Source: Collinsella sp. BG-O-102 (lineage in GTDB: Bacteria; Actinomycetota; Coriobacteriia; Coriobacteriales; Coriobacteriaceae). From it: a DNA stretch of 64,000 bases. Of the stretch, positions 57,664 to 64,000 are shown one piece after another; the first letter of the stretch is position 1; every line of letters begins with the position of its first letter. Where the stretch lies: the NCBI RefSeq assembly GCF_023656745.1, contig NZ_JAMOKO010000012.1:1-64000 (forward strand), in the 5' to 3' direction. The notes beneath the pieces are model-generated. The model was not told where the DNA came from, made no database searches, and saw only the letters and a program-made list of their open reading frames with translations. Both the position numbers and the translations under genes were made by a program.

Positions 57664-58725
57664 ATGTCCAAAGCACTCGACCCCAAAGACACCTGCGTCC
57701 TCGTAACCGGTGGCGCCGGCTTTATCGGCTCGCACACCGTCGTTCAGCTGCTCGAGGGCGGCTACCAGGTCGTCATCGTCGACGACCTCTCCAACTCCAG
57801 CGCCGTCGCCGTCGACCGCGTCAAGACCATCGTGGGCGAAGAGGCTGCCAAGAACCTCACCTTCTACGAGGCCAACGTGCTCGACCGCGAGGCCATGAAC
57901 AAGATCTTCGACACCCATCAGATCGACCGCGTCATCCACTTCGCCGGCTTTAAGGCCGTCGGCGAGTCGGTGAGCAAGCCCGTCGAGTACTACCACAACA
58001 ACATCGAAAACACCCTGGTGCTCATCGACGTCATGCGCAACCATGGCTGCAAGTCCATCATCTTCTCGAGCTCCTCGACCGTCTACGGCGACCCGGACAA
58101 CCCGCCTGTCACCGAGGAAGACCCCAAGAAGCCCGCAACCAACCCCTATGGCTGGACCAAGTGGATGATCGAGCAGATCCTTATGGACGTTCACACCGCC
58201 GACCCCGAGTGGGACGTCGTGCTGCTCCGCTACTTCAACCCCATCGGCGCCCATCCGTCGGGCCTGATCGGCGAGGACCCCAAGGGCATCCCCAACAACC
58301 TGGTGCCCTATGTCGCGCAGGTTGCCGTGGGCAAGCTCGAGGCCGTTCAGGTCTTTGGCAACGACTACCCCACACCCGACGGCACCGGTGTGCGCGACTA
58401 CATCCACGTGTGCGATCTGGCCTCTGGTCACGTTGCCGCCCTTAACTGGATGAACGGCAAGACCGGCGTCGAGATCTTTAACCTGGGCACCGGCACCGGT
58501 ACCTCGGTACTCGAGGTCGTCGCCGCCTTCTCCAAGGCTTGTGGCAAGGAGCTGCCCTACGTGATCCGCGAGCGCCGCGCCGGCGATATCGCCGCCAACT
58601 GGTGCGATGCCTCCAAGGCCGAGCGCATGATGGGCTGGAAGGCTCAGTACGACATCGCGGATATGTGCCGCGATAGCTGGAACTGGCAGAGCCACAACCC
58701 CAACGGCTTCGCCGACGCCGAGTAG
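57664..58725 (+). CDS. galE: UDP-glucose 4-epimerase
   Basis: This gene encodes a 353-residue NAD-dependent short-chain dehydrogenase that interconverts UDP-galactose and UDP-glucose. The nucleotide loop is Thr-Gly-Gly-Ala-Gly-Phe-Ile-Gly-Ser-His-Thr, the catalytic Ser lies in Phe-Ser-Ser-Ser-Ser-Thr-Val-Tyr-Gly, and the Tyr-x-x-x-Lys in Asn-Pro-Tyr-Gly-Trp-Thr-Lys. Arg-Tyr-Phe-Asn-Pro-Ile-Gly-Ala-His follows. GGAGAC lies upstream of the ATG. It is monocistronic with a strong terminator. Confidence 0.96.
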   Translation: MSKALDPKDTCVLVTGGAGFIGSHTVVQLLEGGYQVVIVDDLSNSSAVAVDRVKTIVGEEAAKNLTFYEANVLDREAMNKIFDTHQIDRVIHFAGFKAVGESVSKPVEYYHNNIENTLVLIDVMRNHGCKSIIFSSSSTVYGDPDNPPVTEEDPKKPATNPYGWTKWMIEQILMDVHTADPEWDVVLLRYFNPIGAHPSGLIGEDPKGIPNNLVPYVAQVAVGKLEAVQVFGNDYPTPDGTGVRDYIHVCDLASGHVAALNWMNGKTGVEIFNLGTGTGTSVLEVVAAFSKACGKELPYVIRERRAGDIAANWCDASKAERMMGWKAQYDIADMCRDSWNWQSHNPNGFADAE

Positions 58726-58747
58726 CAAAAACCTACATACCGCTCTT

Positions 58748-58780
58748 GCCCCGATCTCACGTTGTGAGGTCGGGGCTTTT
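58748..58780 (+). terminator. Terminator of galE
   Basis: GCCCCGATCTCAC pairs with GTGAGGTCGGGGC around a short loop, followed by TTTTTC. Confidence 0.9.
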
Positions 58781-58825
58781 TCATGGCATGTAACCATTCG
58801 CCGAAAATCGACCAACTTTTTTATC

Positions 58826-58861
58826 TTGCCTGTACATGTTTAAACAACATGTTTTACAATA
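58826..58861 (+). promoter_or_regulatory. Candidate operator/promoter of malQ
   Basis: The stretch TGTACATGTTTAAACAACAT, followed by GTTTTACAAT, has an inverted AACATGTT-type symmetry next to a TACAAT box. It may be bound by a LacI-type maltose regulator, which is an inference. Confidence 0.4.
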
Positions 58862-58945
58862 GGCATATCGAATCAGAACATCGGGGGCGGACTGCACATC
58901 CATCGGCAGGCCGACCCCACAACAAGAAGGTTGGTGAGCGCATTC

Positions 58946-60451
58946 ATGGAGCGTGCAAGCGGCGTCCTCATGCCCGTCTCATCTCTGCCCGGACCATACG
59001 GAATCGGCGGCTTTGGCTGGAATGCCTACGACTTCGTCGATTTTCTCGCCTCGTGCAAACAACATTACTGGCAGATTCTGCCCCTTACGACGACCAGCTA
59101 TGGCGATTCGCCCTATCAGTCGTTCTCGGCCCGCGCGGGCAACCCCAACTTTATCGACTTTGCCGAGCTTATCGAGGCAGGGTATCTGGAGCAGCGCGAT
59201 ATCGATGACGTGTATCTGGGATCCGACCCCAGCAATGTCGACTACGGCGCTATCTTTGGCGGCCGCCGTCAGATTCTCGACCGCGCCGCTGAGCGCTTTG
59301 CTGCCGACAAGCCGGCCGATTTCGACGACTTTATCCAGGCAAACGAGGACTGGCTCATTCCCTATTGTGAGTTCATGACCGTGAAGGAGGAGTGCGGGCT
59401 CAAGGCCTTTTGGGAGTGGCCCGAGGAGCTCCGCCGCCGCGGCGAGGCATCCAGCAAGGTCTGCGCCGCCCATCCCGAGCGCATGCTCTACCACCAGATG
59501 ACGCAGTACTTCTTCGATCGCCAGTGGAGCCGCCTCAAGGCCTATGCCAACGAGCGCGACATCCTGATCATCGGCGACCTGCCCATCTATGTCTCGCGTG
59601 ACTCCGTCGAGATGTGGGCGACACCTGAGCTCTTTAAGATCGACGCCGCCGGCAATCCCGTCAGCGTCGCGGGAACGCCGCCCGACCAGTTCTCGGCCAC
59701 CGGCCAGTACTGGGGCAACCCCATCTATGACTGGGATGCCATGGAAGCAGACGGTTTCTCCTGGTGGGAAGGCCGCATCCGAGCCGCCCTCGACATGTAC
59801 AACATCATCCGTCTGGACCACTTCCGCGGTTTCGAGGCATTTTGGGAGGTGCCGTTCTCCTCTCCCGATTCGTCATATGGTTCGTGGACGCAGGGACCCG
59901 GCCTCAAGCTCTTCAAGGTGCTCGAGGAAAAGCTCGGCACGCTTCCCATCATTGCCGAAGACCTGGGCTTTCTTACCCCTGGTGTCATCGACATGCGCGA
60001 CACCACGGGCTTCCCTGGCATGAAGATCCTGCAGTTTGCCTTTGAGGGCACCAACTCGTACTACCTGCCGCACAACTACATTGCCAGCACCGTCGCCTAC
60101 GTCGGAACGCATGACAACGAAACGGCACGCGGCTGGTATGAGGGAACGGCCACCCCGCGTCAGCGCGAGCAGGCGGCCCTGTATACCCACCAGCAGGCAG
60201 GCGAGTCCATGGCCGACGCGCTCAACCGCACCATCGCCGCCAGCGTGAGCGATACCTGCATCTACACCATGCAGGACCTGCTCAATCTGGGCAACGAGGC
60301 GCGCATCAACACCCCCGCCACTCTGGGCGGCAACTGGACCTGGCGCATGCTTGATGGCGCCATCACCCGCGAACTCGAGCATAAACTCACCGACTGGACC
60401 GAGACCTACTTCCGCATCCCGTCGAAAGCCGAAATCGAGCTTCCCCAATAG
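58946..60451 (+). CDS. malQ: 4-alpha-glucanotransferase (amylomaltase)
   Basis: This gene encodes a 501-residue GH77 enzyme that disproportionates maltodextrins and feeds glycogen phosphorylase. Motifs are Pro-Tyr-Gly-Ile-Gly near the start, Ser-Pro-Tyr-Gln-Ser-Phe-Ser-Ala, Ile-Gly-Asp-Leu-Pro-Ile-Tyr-Val, Arg-Leu-Asp-His-Phe-Arg-Gly-Phe (nucleophile Asp), Ile-Ala-Glu-Asp-Leu-Gly (acid/base), and Gly-Thr-His-Asp-Asn-Glu-Thr. The start at 58946 has GGTGAG seven bases upstream; a GTG at 58934 or TTG at 58931 is possible. It is followed by a terminator and then glgP. Confidence 0.95.
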   Translation: MERASGVLMPVSSLPGPYGIGGFGWNAYDFVDFLASCKQHYWQILPLTTTSYGDSPYQSFSARAGNPNFIDFAELIEAGYLEQRDIDDVYLGSDPSNVDYGAIFGGRRQILDRAAERFAADKPADFDDFIQANEDWLIPYCEFMTVKEECGLKAFWEWPEELRRRGEASSKVCAAHPERMLYHQMTQYFFDRQWSRLKAYANERDILIIGDLPIYVSRDSVEMWATPELFKIDAAGNPVSVAGTPPDQFSATGQYWGNPIYDWDAMEADGFSWWEGRIRAALDMYNIIRLDHFRGFEAFWEVPFSSPDSSYGSWTQGPGLKLFKVLEEKLGTLPIIAEDLGFLTPGVIDMRDTTGFPGMKILQFAFEGTNSYYLPHNYIASTVAYVGTHDNETARGWYEGTATPRQREQAALYTHQQAGESMADALNRTIAASVSDTCIYTMQDLLNLGNEARINTPATLGGNWTWRMLDGAITRELEHKLTDWTETYFRIPSKAEIELPQ

Positions 60452-60499
60452 GAGCCACCGCGCCCGACCTCACCCCACCGTGCGGACGCGACCGCTTTT

Positions 60500-60541
60500 C
60501 CCGCGCGAGGCCACCCCAATCCCCTCGCGCGGGCTTCTTTT
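60500..60541 (+). terminator. Terminator between malQ and glgP
   Basis: CCCGCGCGAGG pairs with CCTCGCGCGGG, and CTTCTTTTG follows. glgP therefore needs read-through or its own promoter in the 50 bases before it. Confidence 0.85.
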
Positions 60542-60580
60542 GAATTACTGACATGTAGACAACTCACCACAGGAGGAAAC

Positions 60581-62848
<2,268 letters not shown>

Positions 62849-62874
62849 TTTCGTTTCCTTTACCCATCCTCTTG

Positions 62875-62908
62875 AAAGCGGAGTCGCGGCAACGCGGCTC
62901 CGCTTTTT
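62875..62908 (+). terminator. Terminator of glgP
   Basis: AAAGCGGAGTCGCG pairs with CGCGGCTCCGCTTT around GCAA, followed by a T-run. Confidence 0.9.
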
Positions 62909-62948
62909 GTGCCGATACGCCGGCCCGTGATTTGTCTCGACCAAACAA

Positions 62949-63085
62949 TCTCGTTCTGTAACAGGTAGCTGCCGAAATCAGCCTCCCGTGTTACAGATCG
63001 AGATGAAAGGATAGGCAGCTCGATGCTGTCTCAATCTGTAACATCTAGACCCAATTTGGCCCTCCTCCTGTTACAGATTGAGACA
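62949..63085. repeat. Two related palindromes built from TCTCRATCTGTAACA motifs
   Basis: Palindrome A (62949-63004) has ends ATCTCGTTCTGTAACA and TGTTACAGATCGAGAT. Palindrome B (63026-63085) has ends TGTCTCAATCTGTAACA and TGTTACAGATTGAGACA. Their loops differ. A partial extra copy, TTTGTCTCGA, lies at 62931-62940. They form a tandem pair of one repeat family. Confidence 0.75.
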
Positions 63086-63117
63086 AACTGACAGACGAAC
63101 GGTCCCAACACAAAGAA

Positions 63118-63155
63118 AGGCTCCCCTCTCGCCCAGTGGACGGGAGGGGAGTCTT
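63118..63155 (-). terminator. Terminator of the ABC ATPase operon
   Basis: On the minus strand GACTCCCCTCCC pairs with GAGAGGGGAGCC and is followed by TTTCTTTG. It lies about 70 bases after the ATPase gene stop. Confidence 0.75.
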
Positions 63156-63223
63156 ATATGTGACCGCGGCAAAAGGATGGCAATACCGCAGTCGCCCAAA
63201 GGGAGGGCCTGGATGCACCAGGC

Positions 63224-64000
63224 CTAGATAAGGTTCTTGCCAGAGACCTTATCGAAGAGGTGGGTCGCGTTCTTCTCGAACTTGAACCAGATGGGGTCGC
63301 CCGCCTTGAGCGCACCCTTGGCCTCAAGGTCGACAACGGGAATGATCAGGACGAACTGGCCATCGGGAGCGGTCACGTGGACATGCTCGGTCGAACCCAT
63401 GAGCTCGGTCACCTCGACGGTACCCTGGAGCGCACCCTCCTCGCCCTTGTCGGCAAGCAGAATCTGCTCGGGGCGCACGCCGGCCGTAATCTCCTTCACG
63501 TCGCCGCCGTCCCAGTTGAGAGCAAGCTGAGAGCAGGTCTCGGGGGCGAGCGCCACGTTCATATCCTCGGTCTTGACGGTGAAGCCGTTGCCCGAGCGCG
63601 CCAGCTGGGCATCGAAGAAGTTCATCTGCGGCACGCCGATAAAGCCGGCAACGAAGATGTTCGCGGGATGGTTGAAGACCTCCTGCGGGGTGGCGATCTG
63701 CTGGACGACGCCGTCCTTCATGACCACAATGCGATCGCCGAGGGTCATGGCCTCGGTCTGGTCGTGGGTGACGTAGATGAACGTGCCCTTGATCTCGTGG
63801 CGCAGCTTGATGAGCTCGGCACGCATCTGGTTACGCAGCTTGGCGTCCAGGTTGGACAGCGGCTCGTCCATCAGGAAGACCTTAGGATCACGCACGATGG
63901 CGCGGCCGATAGCGACACGCTGACGCTGGCCGCCCGAAAGCGCCTTGGGCTTACGGTCGAGGTACTCGGTGATACCCAAGATCTCGGCAGCGGAGCGAAC
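63224..64000 (-). CDS. Sugar ABC transporter ATP-binding protein, MsmK/UgpC family (partial)
   Basis: The gene enters from the right edge; its last 258 residues are present. Visible parts are the signature Leu-Ser-Gly-Gly-Gln-Arg-Gln-Arg-Val-Ala-Ile, Walker B Val-Phe-Leu-Met-Asp-Glu-Pro-Leu-Ser-Asn-Leu-Asp, the H-loop Tyr-Val-Thr-His-Asp-Gln-Thr-Glu-Ala, and a C-terminal TOBE/OB domain with Gly-Val-Arg-Pro-Glu. It energises uptake of oligosaccharides such as maltodextrins; this fits the neighbouring malQ and glgP, though the exact substrate is not shown. The N-terminal Walker A is beyond the window. Confidence 0.92.
   Translation of the reverse strand, partial: VRSAAEILGITEYLDRKPKALSGGQRQRVAIGRAIVRDPKVFLMDEPLSNLDAKLRNQMRAELIKLRHEIKGTFIYVTHDQTEAMTLGDRIVVMKDGVVQQIATPQEVFNHPANIFVAGFIGVPQMNFFDAQLARSGNGFTVKTEDMNVALAPETCSQLALNWDGGDVKEITAGVRPEQILLADKGEEGALQGTVEVTELMGSTEHVHVTAPDGQFVLIIPVVDLEAKGALKAGDPIWFKFEKNATHLFDKVSGKNLI

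Larger units (their letters stand above)
62849..63223. other. Gene-free stretch with terminators and paired palindromes
   Basis: This 375-base stretch between glgP and the convergent ABC ATPase gene holds the glgP terminator (62875-62908), two related palindromes (62949-63004 and 63026-63085) and the ABC gene terminator (63118-63155). No coding frame is supported. Confidence 0.6.

Overview
The window reads as a chromosomal segment of a GC-rich actinobacterium of the class Coriobacteriia, most likely a gut Collinsella-type organism. This is inferred from the strong GC bias at third codon positions, the many dispersed palindromic repeats, a large repertoire of mannose-family PTS genes, and a fructoselysine-type utilisation locus of the kind known in gut Collinsella. 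No rRNA genes, CRISPR arrays or complete transposons are visible. There is one tRNA gene, tRNA-Leu(UAA).

Layout. 1-2 kb: the end of an IS3-family element has cut off the start of a GntR/UTRA regulator gene next to manA. 2-11 kb: pcrA, uppP, a universal stress protein, a hipBA toxin-antitoxin pair with two operators, and a BceRS-like two-component system without its usual ABC transporter. 11-19 kb: purH, an acetyltransferase, a DUF2207 membrane protein, a GluQ-type synthetase and a phosphoesterase. 19-23 kb: a DUF4342 protein with an OmpR-type regulator and its kinase, then an orphan galactitol-type PTS IIB with a VOC protein. 23-25.5 kb: tRNA-Leu, then a DUF4143 ATPase gene bracketed by two copies of one palindromic repeat and preceded by three 33-bp operator-like repeats. 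25.5-31 kb: ppx/gppA, a DivIC-like protein, eno, mazG, a YfcE-like phosphoesterase and a free-standing LarC C-terminal domain. 31-40 kb: a PHP histidinol phosphatase and a nine-gene histidine operon (hisZG fusion, D, C, B, H, A, F, I, E). 40-53 kb: two parallel mannose-family PTS cassettes (IIA, IIB, IIC, IID), each led by an FrlB-like SIS deglycase, with a second GlmS-like SIS deglycase, an FrlC-like epimerase, an MFS transporter and two overlapping GntR regulators. 53-57 kb: a hypothetical protein, a LacI regulator, murB and a secreted peptidoglycan hydrolase. 57-64 kb: galE, malQ, glgP and the end of an MsmK/UgpC-type ABC ATPase.

How the genes work together. The 40-53 kb locus would import glycated amino acids (fructoselysine, glucoselysine or relatives) as 6-phosphates, epimerise some of them, and split them into hexose 6-phosphate and free amino acid. 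The two GntR proteins probably act at the repeated GGTATC-type sites upstream of the deglycase genes. malQ, glgP, galE and the sugar ABC ATPase form a maltodextrin/glycogen and galactose neighbourhood. The hexose products of both areas feed glycolysis, where manA and eno act.

The most unusual structural finding is a pair of about 130-bp elements at 1908-2037 and 56038-56168. They share a conserved core of about 70 bp, but each is flanked by its own perfect 30-31-bp inverted arms, which differ completely between the loci. Both sit between convergent genes. At least eight further palindromic repeat types are scattered through intergenic space. Some of them provide or touch the stop codons of neighbouring genes.
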